Below are positions 1 to 7,840 of a stretch of DNA of 64,000 bases, piece after piece. The position numbers and the translations under genes are program-made. Source of the stretch: JACVRN01 sp036389255 (lineage in GTDB: Bacteria > Acidobacteriota > Blastocatellia > Pyrinomonadales > Pyrinomonadaceae); contig DASVQI010000024.1 of the NCBI GenBank assembly GCA_036389255.1, forward strand, positions 496,001 to 560,000. The letters are read 5' to 3'. The notes under the pieces are model-generated. The model did not search any database. It saw only the letters and a list, made by a program, of their open reading frames with translations, and was not told the DNA's origin. Within the stretch, counting starts at the first letter, position 1. Each line of letters opens with the position of its first letter.

Positions 1-1
1 G

Positions 2-217
2 TATAATATCGGCGGAGGCCGCGAGACGGCCGTCTCTTTGCGCGAGATGGTCGAAAGGGTCGGGCGCATGATTGAGCTTGTGCCGAACATAGACGAGACG
101 GCGCAACTGCCCGCGCCGGTTCCCTTCAACTATGTGACAGACCTTGCGCGCATAGGCACGGAGTTGGGCTGGCGTCCGGAGATAAGCGTCGAAGAGGGAC
201 TCAGAAGCCTGCTGTGA
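2..217 (+). CDS. NAD-dependent epimerase/dehydratase (SDR), C-terminal fragment
   Basis: Only the last 71 codons lie in the window, so the gene is cut by the left edge. The readable part begins YNIGGGRETAVSLREM, a nucleoside motif typical of the C-terminal substrate-binding part of extended SDR sugar-nucleotide epimerases, and ends with YVTDLARIGTELGWRPEISV followed by an EEGL segment, the usual closing pattern of this family. The YNIGGGRE wording is closest, in my memory, to CDP-paratose 2-epimerase-like and UDP-glucose 4-epimerase-like members rather than to HldD. Its TGA overlaps the GTG of the next gene (GTGA), so it is probably translationally coupled to the heptosyltransferase. The exact sugar substrate cannot be read from this fragment. 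Confidence 0.8.
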   Translation, partial: YNIGGGRETAVSLREMVERVGRMIELVPNIDETAQLPAPVPFNYVTDLARIGTELGWRPEISVEEGLRSLL

Positions 218-1302
218 GAGAAAGCTCTATCCAACCTGAAGGAATCAGGCGCGTAGTCGTGCGCGGCACAAACTGGGTCGGTGACGCAGTCATGACCGTC
301 CCGGCGCTGCTAGAGCTGCGGCGTGTGCTGCCCCGCGCGCACATCACGCTCGCCACGCGCCCGTGGGCCGAAGGGCTCTTCCGCGACGCAGACTTTCTGG
401 ATGACATTCTGATTTACGACCGCCCGCGCCGCTCGCCCGGCGCTCTGCTACGGCAGGTCAGAGAGTGGCGCAGGCGCTCGTTTGATTTGGCGATTCTTTT
501 TCAGAACGCGTTCGAGGCGGCTGCGATAGCCGGATTGGCGCGCGTGCCCCTGCGCGTGGGCTACTCGACCGACGGTCGAAGGCCGCTCCTGACGCAACCG
601 CTCGCGCTTCCCCTGTGGAGAAGCGAGCGCCACGAAGTCTTCTACTACCTGAACATCGTGAGCGAGCTTGAGCGTCTTCTATACGGCGCGTCGCGTGTGG
701 AGGAACGGGAGCCGCGCTTCATGCTCGGAGTCTCGGAAGAGAGAAAGCGGGAGGCATTTCAGATGTTGAGCCAGCACGGAGCAAGGGACGGGCGAAAGCT
801 CTTTGCGCTCTGTCCGGGCTCTACCAACAGTCGCGCCAAGCGCTGGCCCGCCGAGAGATTCGCCTCGCTCGCAGACCGCCTGATAGAAGAGATGTACGCG
901 GACGTTCTGCTTGTAGGCTCAACTGACGAAGCGCTGGTGTCGCAGGAAGTCGCGCGGCTCATGCGTCACAAGCCGGTTATGTTGACGGGCGAGACAGACC
1001 TCGCGCAACTGACAGCCATCCTGAGTGTGGCTGACCTGCTGGTTACGAACGACACTGGCCCGGCTCACATCGCGGCGGCTCTTGGCCGTCCGACTCTAGT
1101 CATCTTCGGCCCGACAGACCCGCGAACGACCAGACCCTTCTCAGCTTCGGCCGAAGTCGTCAGGCGACCGCCCGATTGCGCGCCCTGCATGCTCAGGGAT
1201 TGTCCTATAGACCATCGCTGTATGACCGCGATTTCTCATGAAGAGGTCTTTGAGCGCGTGGCCAGCATGATGAAAGTGGCGCGGGTGGAGGTGGGAGCTT
1301 GA
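214..1302 (+). CDS. waaF: ADP-heptose:LPS heptosyltransferase II (GT9)
   Basis: A 362-residue glycosyltransferase of family GT9. In the family these enzymes transfer L-glycero-D-manno-heptose from ADP-heptose to the LPS inner core at the cytoplasmic face of the inner membrane. The N-terminal RGTNWVGDAVMTVPAL (about residues 17-32) is the hallmark of WaaF-type enzymes, and the C-terminal nucleotide-binding stretch contains VTNDTGPAHIAAALGRP (about 275-291) and LVIFGPTDP. A Cys-rich tail (CAPCMLRDCPIDHRC) is common in this group. The GTG start overlaps the upstream stop as GTGA, and its own stop overlaps the TTG start of gmhB. The downstream heptose genes support the substrate assignment. The II versus I distinction rests on the N-terminal motif. 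Confidence 0.9.
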   Translation: MRESSIQPEGIRRVVVRGTNWVGDAVMTVPALLELRRVLPRAHITLATRPWAEGLFRDADFLDDILIYDRPRRSPGALLRQVREWRRRSFDLAILFQNAFEAAAIAGLARVPLRVGYSTDGRRPLLTQPLALPLWRSERHEVFYYLNIVSELERLLYGASRVEEREPRFMLGVSEERKREAFQMLSQHGARDGRKLFALCPGSTNSRAKRWPAERFASLADRLIEEMYADVLLVGSTDEALVSQEVARLMRHKPVMLTGETDLAQLTAILSVADLLVTNDTGPAHIAAALGRPTLVIFGPTDPRTTRPFSASAEVVRRPPDCAPCMLRDCPIDHRCMTAISHEEVFERVASMMKVARVEVGA

Positions 1303-1868
1303 GGCGGCCTGCGGTCTTTATGGATCGTGACGGCACGATTTCCGAGGAGGTCGGCTACGTCAATCATCCTTCGCGCTACAGGGTCTTTCCCTTCTCGGCT
1401 GAGGCGGTCAGGCTGTTGAACGAGCGCGGCTGGCTGGCGATTCTGGTCACGAATCAAGCGGGCGTGGCTCGCGGTTACTTCACGGAAGATTTAATCGCAG
1501 AAGTCCACGGCCTGCTCCGCGCAGAGCTTGAGCGCGCGGGCGCAAGGCTCGACGCAATCTACTACTGCGCGCATCATCCTTCGGTCGGAGAGCCGCCCTT
1601 TCGTCTGGACTGCGACTGCCGAAAGCCACGGCCCGGCCTGATACATCGCGCGAGCGCAGAGTTTGACATAGACCTTTCTAGAAGCTGGATGATTGGCGAC
1701 CGCTACAGCGACATAGTGCTGGCGCACAACGCAGGCGTGCGTTCCTGCTTCGTCTTGACCGGATACGGGCGCGGCGAATGGGAATACCAGAGCCGGGACT
1801 GGCAACACCAGCCCGAAATGGTAGCGGAAAATCTACTCGAAGCGGTGAAGAAAATCAGTGACGAGTGA
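1299..1868 (+). CDS. gmhB: D-glycero-beta-D-manno-heptose 1,7-bisphosphate 7-phosphatase (HAD)
   Basis: A 189-residue HAD phosphatase of the GmhB/histidinol-phosphatase type, which removes the 7-phosphate before adenylylation in ADP-heptose synthesis. Motif I is FMDRDGT (nucleophile D9, acid D11), motif II is LVTNQAG near residue 50, and the zinc loop is visible as YYCAHHP followed by CDCRKP, the Cys/His set that binds structural zinc in GmhB. Motif IV is WMIGDRYSDI. The start is TTG overlapping the upstream TGA (TTGA), consistent with coupling to waaF. The stop codon lies inside a snap-back repeat that begins at 1857. Its position between waaF and the heptose kinase supports the heptose function over histidine biosynthesis. 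Confidence 0.9.
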   Translation: MRRPAVFMDRDGTISEEVGYVNHPSRYRVFPFSAEAVRLLNERGWLAILVTNQAGVARGYFTEDLIAEVHGLLRAELERAGARLDAIYYCAHHPSVGEPPFRLDCDCRKPRPGLIHRASAEFDIDLSRSWMIGDRYSDIVLAHNAGVRSCFVLTGYGRGEWEYQSRDWQHQPEMVAENLLEAVKKISDE

Positions 1869-1932
1869 CAAGTGACAAGTGACGAGCAAGAATAAGAACT
1901 TCTCCTTAACTCGTCACTTGTCACTCGTCACT
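1857..1932. repeat. Snap-back inverted repeat between gmhB and hldA
   Basis: Two perfect 20-nt arms, 1857-1876 and 1913-1932, are reverse complements. Each arm is itself built from a reiterated 10-mer of the form GTGACGAGTGACAAGTGAC. The left arm contains the gmhB stop codon. The right arm ends just before the Shine-Dalgarno sequence of the next gene (AGGAGG, 1939-1944). There is no T-run, so it is not an ordinary intrinsic terminator. It belongs with the other elements of this layout at 4041, 7769, 19055 and 25088. Confidence 0.8.
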
Positions 1933-1948
1933 GCCTTTAGGAGGTTGA

Positions 1949-2974
1949 TTGAGCTCTGAGCGGACAGTTGAGCAGGAACGGCTGGCTTCAATCGTCGGGC
2001 GGTTCTCCCGCGTGCGTGTAGTCGTCGTGGGCGACTTGGTCGCAGACCAGTTCCTGTATGGCGAGATAGCCCGTGTGTCGCGCGAGGCTCCGGTCTTCAT
2101 CCTGCGTCACGAGCGAACGGAGACACTGCCGGGCGGCGCGGCCAACTGCGCCCTGAACCTAGCTTCGCTTGGCGCTCAAGTCTCGCTCGTGGGCGTCGTA
2201 GGAGACGACGAGGCGGGCCGGGCTCTCCTTGAAAAGCTCGGGCAGGCGGGAGTCTCATGTGCGAGCGTCCGCGCCGTCGCGGGCAGCCGCACTACTACGA
2301 AGGTGCGCGTGCTGGCCGGGCAGGCTCACTCTGCGCGCCAGCAGGTGATTCGCGTAGATTACGAAGACGGGCCGCTCGCTGATAACCGCTTGCGCGTCGA
2401 ATTGAGAGAGAGCCTGCGTAAAGAAGCCCTTGATGCCGGTGCCGTCATCATCTCGGACTACAATTACGGAGTCGCGGACGAAGAGATGAGCGAGGCTGTG
2501 CGAGAGACTGTTCGCGCCCGTCAGGTTCCAGTGCTGGTTGACTCGCGCTTTCGTCTCTCAAGCTTTCCCAACTTTACCTCCGCCACGCCGAATGAAGACG
2601 AGGTAGAGCAGTTATTAGGCAGAAAGCTCTCGGACGAGAGCGCGGTTGAGGAAGCCGGAGCGCAATTGCGCGAGCGGCTGGGCTTGACGGCGCTCCTCAT
2701 CACTCGCGGCGGTCACGGCATGATGCTCTTTGAAGAGGGCCGTGAGCCCCAGCAACTAGATGCCGTCGGCGCGAGCGAGCCCGTTGACGGCACCGGGGCC
2801 GGCGATACGGTCATAGCCGCCTACGCTCTCTCAATCGCTTCGGGAGCGCAGTTCGCAGACGCCGCACGACTTGCTAATCACGCGGGCGGGCTGGTAGTCA
2901 TGAAGCGCGGGACGGCTTCGATTAATAGCGACGAGCTGCTGCACAGCGTCAGGCATTCTGCGGATTCACTATAA
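1949..2974 (+). CDS. hldA: D-glycero-beta-D-manno-heptose-7-phosphate kinase (PfkB family)
   Basis: A 341-residue PfkB/ribokinase-family protein matching the kinase half of HldE (RfaE domain I), which phosphorylates heptose 7-phosphate at C1. It shows the N-terminal VVVVGDLVADQFLYG, the LPGGAANCALNLASLGA motif (about residues 60-76) and the catalytic DGTGAGDTVIAAYAL near residue 280, including the Asp base. It starts at TTG 1949 because AGGAGG lies at 1939-1944, although the 4-nt spacing is short. The nucleotidyltransferase half of HldE is a separate gene 13 bp downstream, so this is the split arrangement. Confidence in the specific substrate comes from the neighbouring heptose genes. Confidence 0.88.
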   Translation: MSSERTVEQERLASIVGRFSRVRVVVVGDLVADQFLYGEIARVSREAPVFILRHERTETLPGGAANCALNLASLGAQVSLVGVVGDDEAGRALLEKLGQAGVSCASVRAVAGSRTTTKVRVLAGQAHSARQQVIRVDYEDGPLADNRLRVELRESLRKEALDAGAVIISDYNYGVADEEMSEAVRETVRARQVPVLVDSRFRLSSFPNFTSATPNEDEVEQLLGRKLSDESAVEEAGAQLRERLGLTALLITRGGHGMMLFEEGREPQQLDAVGASEPVDGTGAGDTVIAAYALSIASGAQFADAARLANHAGGLVVMKRGTASINSDELLHSVRHSADSL

Positions 2975-2987
2975 AAACTCTGGTACG

Positions 2988-3488
2988 ATGAACGACCCTA
3001 CCAATCGCATCCTAGACCGAAACCGCTTGATTGCCCGCGTGGCAATTGCGCGAAGGGGCGGCGCTCGCATTGTGCTGGCCAACGGCTGCTTCGACATACT
3101 GCACGTAGGCCACGTGCGCTATCTTGAAGGCGCGCGTGCGCTGGGCGACCTGCTGGTAGTGGGGATAAATTCGGACGAGCAGGTGCGAGCGCTCAAAGGC
3201 AAAGGGCGGCCGCTCGTGCCGGAGCGTGAGCGTGCGGAACTGCTGGCGGCCTTGAGGGCCGTGGATTACGTGACGATTTTTCCGGAGCCGAACGTGGAAG
3301 CGCTCTTGCGAGCCGTTAGACCGGACATACACGCCAAGGGAACCGACTACACGGAAGAGACGGTTCCGGAGCGCGACGTGGTACTCTCGCTCGGCGGGCG
3401 CGTGGCAATCGTGGGCGACCCCAAACATCATTCGACCACGGAGATGCTGGAAGCGCTGCAAGGCTCGGCCGGGCGGAACGATGGCTGA
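2988..3488 (+). CDS. hldC: D-glycero-beta-D-manno-heptose 1-phosphate adenylyltransferase
   Basis: A 166-residue cytidylyltransferase-fold protein equal in length to RfaE domain II. It makes ADP-D-glycero-beta-D-manno-heptose from heptose 1-phosphate and ATP. It shows the nucleotide-binding motif ANGCFDILHVGH (H39-x-x-H42, the HxGH signature), VGINSDEQVRALKGKGRP, ERAELLAALRAVDYV, and the C-terminal phosphate-binding HHSTTEML. It starts at ATG 2988, 13 bp after hldA, and is clearly co-transcribed. Bifunctional HldE in E. coli fuses these two activities; here they are separate proteins. Confidence 0.9.
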   Translation: MNDPTNRILDRNRLIARVAIARRGGARIVLANGCFDILHVGHVRYLEGARALGDLLVVGINSDEQVRALKGKGRPLVPERERAELLAALRAVDYVTIFPEPNVEALLRAVRPDIHAKGTDYTEETVPERDVVLSLGGRVAIVGDPKHHSTTEMLEALQGSAGRNDG

Positions 3489-3545
3489 AGACTTCTCTCT
3501 CTCTGTATAGAGGCTCGAAAACTATTTCGGAAGGAGCAGGCATAA

Positions 3546-4034
3546 ATGAATAAAAGAAGGCGCGGGGCTCAACTTTTCTTTGCTCTTCTGCTGGCCGTTG
3601 CAGCCACTTGCGCGCCCTTTTCAACTCGCGGGGCTCTCTCTTCTTCGCAGAGAAGATTTGACCCGGAGGGACAATTCAACCCGATTGGCAATCCCCCGCA
3701 GGGGCTGGACGAGGTGGCTAGCATAGACCTCTTCCGAAGCGGCCGTGGCCGTCCCTTCACCAGCCACACTCATTCCGGCGTGGTGACTACGCGCGGCGTG
3801 GTCTATCGCTTCCAGAACATCTCTGCCAGCCGGAACAGCATGACCTTCACCACGCGCGCACGGGGCGGCATCAGTTATCGCTTCGCGGGCCGTTTCCTCA
3901 AGGGCGGAGTCTTTGCCGAGATGGACTCAAGCGTCTGGAACCAGCCGATGCTGGAAGGCACGCTGACCAAACTCAGAAACGGCAGGACGGTTTCGGAAGG
4001 CCGTATGCGCTTCAGCTATTTCGGAGGAACCTAA
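3546..4034 (+). CDS. Secreted protein of unknown function
   Basis: I do not recognise this 162-residue protein. Residues 1-29 form a clear Sec signal peptide: a basic MNKRRRG start, a hydrophobic core FFALLLAVAATCA, and a cleavage region near RGALS. The mature part is short, rich in aromatic and basic residues and predicted beta-strands (VTTRGVVYRF, ISYRFAGRFLKGG), with no visible catalytic motif, lipobox or repeat. An AGGAG lies about 8 nt upstream of the ATG (near 3533-3537). It sits between hldC and waaC in the LPS cluster, so a periplasmic or outer-membrane role is possible, but nothing in the sequence proves it. A snap-back repeat follows it. Confidence 0.75.
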   Translation: MNKRRRGAQLFFALLLAVAATCAPFSTRGALSSSQRRFDPEGQFNPIGNPPQGLDEVASIDLFRSGRGRPFTSHTHSGVVTTRGVVYRFQNISASRNSMTFTTRARGGISYRFAGRFLKGGVFAEMDSSVWNQPMLEGTLTKLRNGRTVSEGRMRFSYFGGT

Positions 4035-4040
4035 AGAACA

Positions 4041-4127
4041 GGTGACGGGTGTCAGGTATCAGGTGTCAGTAAAAGAAAACCCGATTCTCTTTCTTTAACC
4101 GACACGCGGCACCTGACACCCGTCACC
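4041..4127. repeat. Snap-back inverted repeat upstream of waaC
   Basis: Arms 4041-4057 (GGTGACGGGTGTCAGGT) and 4111-4127 are perfect reverse complements (17 bp). The left arm is followed by a second, imperfect copy of the GGTGTCAG unit. The element fills nearly all the gap between the secreted protein and waaC, and ends 10 bp before the waaC ATG. No Shine-Dalgarno is visible for waaC, so a hairpin here could affect its translation. Confidence 0.8.
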
Positions 4128-4137
4128 CGCTTTTCAT

Positions 4138-5214
4138 ATGCGGATTCTGATAGTCAAACTGGGGAGCATAGGGGACATAGTGCATACGCTGCCTGCGCTT
4201 GCGGCTATAGGGCGGGCTCTGCCTCGCGCGCAGGTTAGCTGGGTGGTAGAAAAACGCTCGGCTGAAATTTTGAGGGACAACCCGTTTCTGAAAAGCCTCA
4301 TCGAAGTCGACACGAAGGCTCTGAGGCGCTGGCCGTCGTCTGGGGAGACGCTGCAGGCACCGCGCCAGCAGTTACGTCGGTTACGCGCCTCAACCTTCGA
4401 TTCCGCCTTAGATTTCCAGGGACTACTTAAATCGGCTACCATCGCGAGGCTGTCGGGTGCAAAGCGCGTCTACGGCTTTACGCGGGCCTCCCTGCGCGAG
4501 CCTGCCAGCCGCATACTGCTCTCCAAGACCGTTCGAGTGCCGCCCCGCACGCACGTCATCGTAAAAAATCTTACACTCGCAGCCGAAGCGCTCGGCATAT
4601 CTGTGCCCGTAGACCCGTGTGAGCTCGAGTTTCCGATTCAGCTCAGGCGCGAGCACGAGATAGAGGCTGAGGTCGCTGCGGATTGGACTCAAGGGCGCTA
4701 CGCTATTTTGAATCCGGGCGGCGGCTGGCCTACGAAGCTCTGGAGCCCTGAGCGCTTCGGGGCGCTGGCCGACAGGCTCTGGACTGAGTACGGCCTGAAT
4801 TCGATAATCACTTACGGGCCGGGCGAGACGGGACTGGCCGAGAAAGTTTTAGAGACCAGCCGCTCGGGCCGCGCACGAGCCTCTGATATTTCGCTCAAGG
4901 GCTTTTATGCACTGGCCCGCGCCGCGAGCCTTTATGTAGGGGGCGATACGGGGCCGACGCACTTGGCCGTAGCCGCAGGCGCTCCCATAGTGGGACTGTT
5001 CGGGCCTACGGAATGGTGGAGAAACGGCAGCCCACGCCCGGAGGACGTTTGCGTGGAGCGCAACGACATAGGCTGCCGCGCGGATTGCCATCGCCGCGCC
5101 TGCTCGCACTGGATATGCATGGACATAGAGGTCGAGCGGGTTTTGGAAGCGGTAGGGCAGAGGCTCGGGCGCGAGCATAAACTAATTCAGTTGGAGAGCG
5201 GGACGGTTGCTTAA
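4138..5214 (+). CDS. waaC: ADP-heptose:LPS heptosyltransferase I (GT9)
   Basis: A 358-residue GT9 enzyme. WaaC adds the first heptose to Kdo2-lipid A on the cytoplasmic face of the inner membrane. The N-terminus MRILIVKLGSIGDIVHTLPA is the classic WaaC/RfaC opening, and LYVGGDTGPTHLAVAAGAP plus GLFGPTEWWRNG (about residues 265-300) form the nucleotide-binding region. A Cys-rich tail (CRADCHRRACSHWICMD) resembles that of the waaF product. It starts at ATG 4138; I see no Shine-Dalgarno, and the upstream hairpin ends 10 bp before the start. The stop overlaps the next gene by 8 bp. Distinguishing heptosyltransferase I from other GT9 members rests on the N-terminal signature and context. Confidence 0.88.
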   Translation: MRILIVKLGSIGDIVHTLPALAAIGRALPRAQVSWVVEKRSAEILRDNPFLKSLIEVDTKALRRWPSSGETLQAPRQQLRRLRASTFDSALDFQGLLKSATIARLSGAKRVYGFTRASLREPASRILLSKTVRVPPRTHVIVKNLTLAAEALGISVPVDPCELEFPIQLRREHEIEAEVAADWTQGRYAILNPGGGWPTKLWSPERFGALADRLWTEYGLNSIITYGPGETGLAEKVLETSRSGRARASDISLKGFYALARAASLYVGGDTGPTHLAVAAGAPIVGLFGPTEWWRNGSPRPEDVCVERNDIGCRADCHRRACSHWICMDIEVERVLEAVGQRLGREHKLIQLESGTVA

Positions 5215-5761
5215 GGAAGGCTCATGGGTGCAGCGCTGGCGCGTGCCGCTTGGGTTTCTGTGCGGGGCGGCCTTCGTCGTGCTGGCGAGGCCGCGCGCCG
5301 TGACGCTTCTGGCGGGCGGAGCGGTGGCTCTTCTGGGCCTCGGCCTACGAGCATGGGCCGCCGGTCACATCAGGAAAAACTCTCAACTGGCGACCTCCGG
5401 CCCTTACGCCTACACGCGAAACCCGCTTTACCTTGGCAGCTTTCTGCTCGGCCTTGGCTTTACCATAGCTGCCGGGCAGCCCCTTCTTGGCCTGCTCTTC
5501 GCGGCCCTCTTTCTGGGCATCTATTTGCCCGTGATGCGCGTCGAAGCAGCGACACTCTCCCGGCTTTTCGGTGAAGACTACACACGATATTCGCGCGCTG
5601 TTCCACTCTTCTTCCCGCGTCTCACGCCGTACAGGGATGCCCGGACGGGCGGCGCAAAGTTCGATGCCGGTCTATATTTGAGATACCGCGAGTATCAGGC
5701 GGCAATCGGGCTGGTGATAGCATGGGGACTTCTGGCCCTGAAGGCGCTCTTTGTGAAGTGA
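5207..5761 (+). CDS. Isoprenylcysteine carboxyl methyltransferase-like membrane protein
   Basis: A 184-residue integral membrane protein. The motif GPYAYTRNPLYLG (about residues 64-76) followed by VEAATLSRLFGEDYTRYSRAVP is the signature of the ICMT/phospholipid methyltransferase superfamily, in which these residues bind S-adenosylmethionine. Four or five hydrophobic segments are visible (around 13-50, 74-108 and 165-182). It starts at TTG 5207, overlapping waaC by 8 bp, and its TGA overlaps the likely GTG of the DUF3108 gene. In bacteria the substrate is usually unknown. Its coupling to waaC hints at envelope lipid modification, but that is inference. Confidence 0.8.
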   Translation: MLKEGSWVQRWRVPLGFLCGAAFVVLARPRAVTLLAGGAVALLGLGLRAWAAGHIRKNSQLATSGPYAYTRNPLYLGSFLLGLGFTIAAGQPLLGLLFAALFLGIYLPVMRVEAATLSRLFGEDYTRYSRAVPLFFPRLTPYRDARTGGAKFDAGLYLRYREYQAAIGLVIAWGLLALKALFVK

Positions 5762-6627
5762 AGTTATCTCGAATGAAGCTCGCTCGATTATCAATCTTCT
5801 GTCTCTCCTTTATCCTCCTGCTGGCGTTTGCCACGGCGTCTGCGCGCGTGGGTAAGCAGAGCGCGGCGGCTGACAATTCGTCCCTGCCCTTCGAGCCGAA
5901 AGAGGAGACTGTATATGAAGCAGAGTTCTCAAGGTCGCTCCTCAGAGGCGTCAATGTAGCCACGCTGCGATTTACTGCCAGCCGCGACAGCGCTCCGGCT
6001 TCTTCCGGGAAAGCCGAAGCTTCAACCTTGCGCTTTACGGCAGAGGCACAGTCAAAGGGTCTTTTTCCAAAACTCTTCTCCGGCCTGCGCTTTCGCCAGC
6101 AGGTCGAGTCAACCGTAGATTCCGGGTCTTTCAACGTCCTTCGCACAGTCAAGATGGACGAGCAGGGCAACCGCAAGCGCACGAGCGAAGCCGTCTTCGA
6201 CCTCAGGCAGAAGCGTGTCACATGGATTGAGCGTAACCCCAACGACCCTACCAGCCAGCCGCGCACCGTGACCTCCGAATTTAGCGGTACGGTTCAGGAC
6301 ATAGCGTCGGTCTTCTACTTCGTCCGCACGCGCCCGCTTGTGCCCGGAAAAAATTTCGAGGTGCTAGTCTCTGATTCCGGCAGGGTCTACCGCATGCCCG
6401 TCCGCGTCGGAGAGACCAAGAAGATAAAGACCATACTGGGTGAAGTCGAGACGGTGCGCGTAGAGCCTGAGCTTTTCGGTGAAGACCGCATGGTCAGAGG
6501 AAAAGGACAGCTCACCATCTGGTTCACCACGGACGCGCGCCACATCCCCGTCCGCGCTCAAATCAAACACGAGATGGGCACGTTGGACATTACCTTAAAG
6601 AGCCTTGTACAGGGCAAAAGAGATTGA
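5758..6627 (+). CDS. DUF3108 domain-containing exported protein
   Basis: An exported protein of about 289 residues. After a signal peptide (MKLARLSIFCLSFILLLAFA) it matches the DUF3108 layout: EETVYEAEFSRSLLRGVNVATLRF near the N-terminus, a central V-x-S-x-V-Y-F-V-R stretch (DIASVFYFVRTRPLVPGK), and the C-terminal IWFTTDARHIPVRAQIKHEMGTLDITL, typical of this lipoprotein/periplasmic family of unknown function. I chose GTG 5758 because it overlaps the upstream stop as GTGA, with GAAGG 8 nt before it; ATG 5773 is the alternative and also gives a good signal peptide. It ends the tightly packed LPS-linked run. Confidence 0.78.
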   Translation: MKLSRMKLARLSIFCLSFILLLAFATASARVGKQSAAADNSSLPFEPKEETVYEAEFSRSLLRGVNVATLRFTASRDSAPASSGKAEASTLRFTAEAQSKGLFPKLFSGLRFRQQVESTVDSGSFNVLRTVKMDEQGNRKRTSEAVFDLRQKRVTWIERNPNDPTSQPRTVTSEFSGTVQDIASVFYFVRTRPLVPGKNFEVLVSDSGRVYRMPVRVGETKKIKTILGEVETVRVEPELFGEDRMVRGKGQLTIWFTTDARHIPVRAQIKHEMGTLDITLKSLVQGKRD

Positions 6628-6701
6628 TTCATTTTCCATTTAATCAATGAGCCGTTGAGCCGTTGAACCGTTGAATAAATCTCTATGGGTAACGTTCGTG
6701 T

Positions 6702-6730
6702 TTGACATACCGTGTTCGATTCCGTAAAAC
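6702..6730 (+). promoter_or_regulatory. Candidate sigma-70 promoter for the DUF4912 gene
   Basis: TTGACA at 6702-6707 and TAAAAC at 6725-6730 are separated by 17 nt, 88 bp before the DUF4912 start. The preceding DNA (about 6649-6675) carries a short tandem run of GAGCCGTT/GAACCGTT units. The -10 box matches the consensus at only four positions, so this is tentative. Confidence 0.4.
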
Positions 6731-6818
6731 TACCTGCTTTAATTAAATCAAACAGGAAGTCGAAAGTAGCTGTCAGAGGTGGTAGTTTGCCTCTTGGACG
6801 GTAACGAACGGACGCACG

Positions 6819-7760
6819 ATGCCCTTTTTCTTTCCCGGTAGCTCTGAATTAGTCATCACTCAGGAAACGCCCTCGCCTGCCGTCGCGGATAAACTGGCGG
6901 AGCTTTCCGCAGACGAGCCGCTTCCGGCCCGCTACGAGATGGATAGGATACGCCTGCTGGCCCAGTCGCCGCGCAGAATCTATCTCTACTGGGAGCTGGC
7001 GCGAGACCCCTTCGAGCCTCTGCGCCGCGTCTTCGGCGGGTCGGACGGCTACAGGGTCGCCGTCCGGCTGACAGACCTTGATACGGAAGAAAGCAGCTTG
7101 CACGAAGCCTCCAAGACTCGCTCTCAGTGGTTCGACGTTCATCCAGACCACGACTACAGCGCAGAGGTAGGGCTCTACTCGCCCGGTCGTCCCTTCATTC
7201 GCCTGCTCAAGTCGAACAACCGTCGCACGCCGCGCGCCAGCGTCTCGCTGCACACGGAGCCGGAGTCGCAGTGGCAGGTTACGGCCGAGCAGTTCTCGCG
7301 TGTGCTGGACGATGCGGGCTACGTGAGCGATGCGCTTGAGGTCGCGCTGGAAGCTGCCGACGAGGTGACTAACAACGCGGCCACGCGCACCATCACAAGG
7401 AAGCTTGCGCCCGTGAGCCTGCCGCCCATGAGCGAAGAGGAGATGGCGGAGTTGCGCGGCGTACTGACGGCGCTTGCTTTCGGAATGCCTTGGGGAAACC
7501 TGCGCCCAATGCTCTCGCAGAATCTGGCCAGTTGGTTCGACCGTTTCAGCACTGACGAGGCGCGGCTAGACCCGGCACGTATAACAGAGGTTCTACATTC
7601 AACGCTCGGCATAGAGATGACACGCTCGCCCTTTGAGGCTCCGCCGGAAGCTGCTCGCAGGCGTGCGGCGCGCGTCATCGTAGGCGCAAGCGAAGTCAAT
7701 CTTCCCTCGCGCCCCTTCCATCTCTGGATGCCCAGCATGACGAAAGGCAGGGCGGAATGA
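6819..7760 (+). CDS. DUF4912 domain-containing protein
   Basis: A 313-residue soluble protein. The central RYEMDRIRLLAQSPRRIYLY followed by WEL (about residues 38-60) is the core of DUF4912, and LTDLDTEESS with RSQWFDVHPDHDYSAEVGLY continues the same domain. The second half (residues 180-313) is mostly helical with no motif I recognise. In other bacteria DUF4912 proteins are often encoded beside GH57 glucan branching enzymes, as here, so a role linked to glycogen handling is plausible but unproved. It starts at ATG 6819 with no clear Shine-Dalgarno. The gap to the next gene is filled by a perfect palindrome. Confidence 0.82.
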   Translation: MPFFFPGSSELVITQETPSPAVADKLAELSADEPLPARYEMDRIRLLAQSPRRIYLYWELARDPFEPLRRVFGGSDGYRVAVRLTDLDTEESSLHEASKTRSQWFDVHPDHDYSAEVGLYSPGRPFIRLLKSNNRRTPRASVSLHTEPESQWQVTAEQFSRVLDDAGYVSDALEVALEAADEVTNNAATRTITRKLAPVSLPPMSEEEMAELRGVLTALAFGMPWGNLRPMLSQNLASWFDRFSTDEARLDPARITEVLHSTLGIEMTRSPFEAPPEAARRRAARVIVGASEVNLPSRPFHLWMPSMTKGRAE

Positions 7761-7768
7761 CAAAAGAG

Positions 7769-7809
7769 TTGATTCACCTCTTCATTGATTCAATGAAGAG
7801 GTGAATCAA
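7769..7809. repeat. Perfect 20-bp-arm palindrome
   Basis: Arms 7769-7788 and 7790-7809 are exact reverse complements around a single central base, with the sequence TTGATTCACCTCTTCATTGA in the left arm. It lies between the DUF4912 and GH57 genes, both on +. There is no T-tract, so it is not a standard intrinsic terminator. Confidence 0.85.
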
Positions 7810-7840
7810 TCTTCTTAATTTTGCATTCATACTTTTTCTC

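Noticed and set aside
1857..1932. Intrinsic terminator after gmhB
   Set aside because: There is no T-run, and the following gene continues the same pathway 80 bp downstream.
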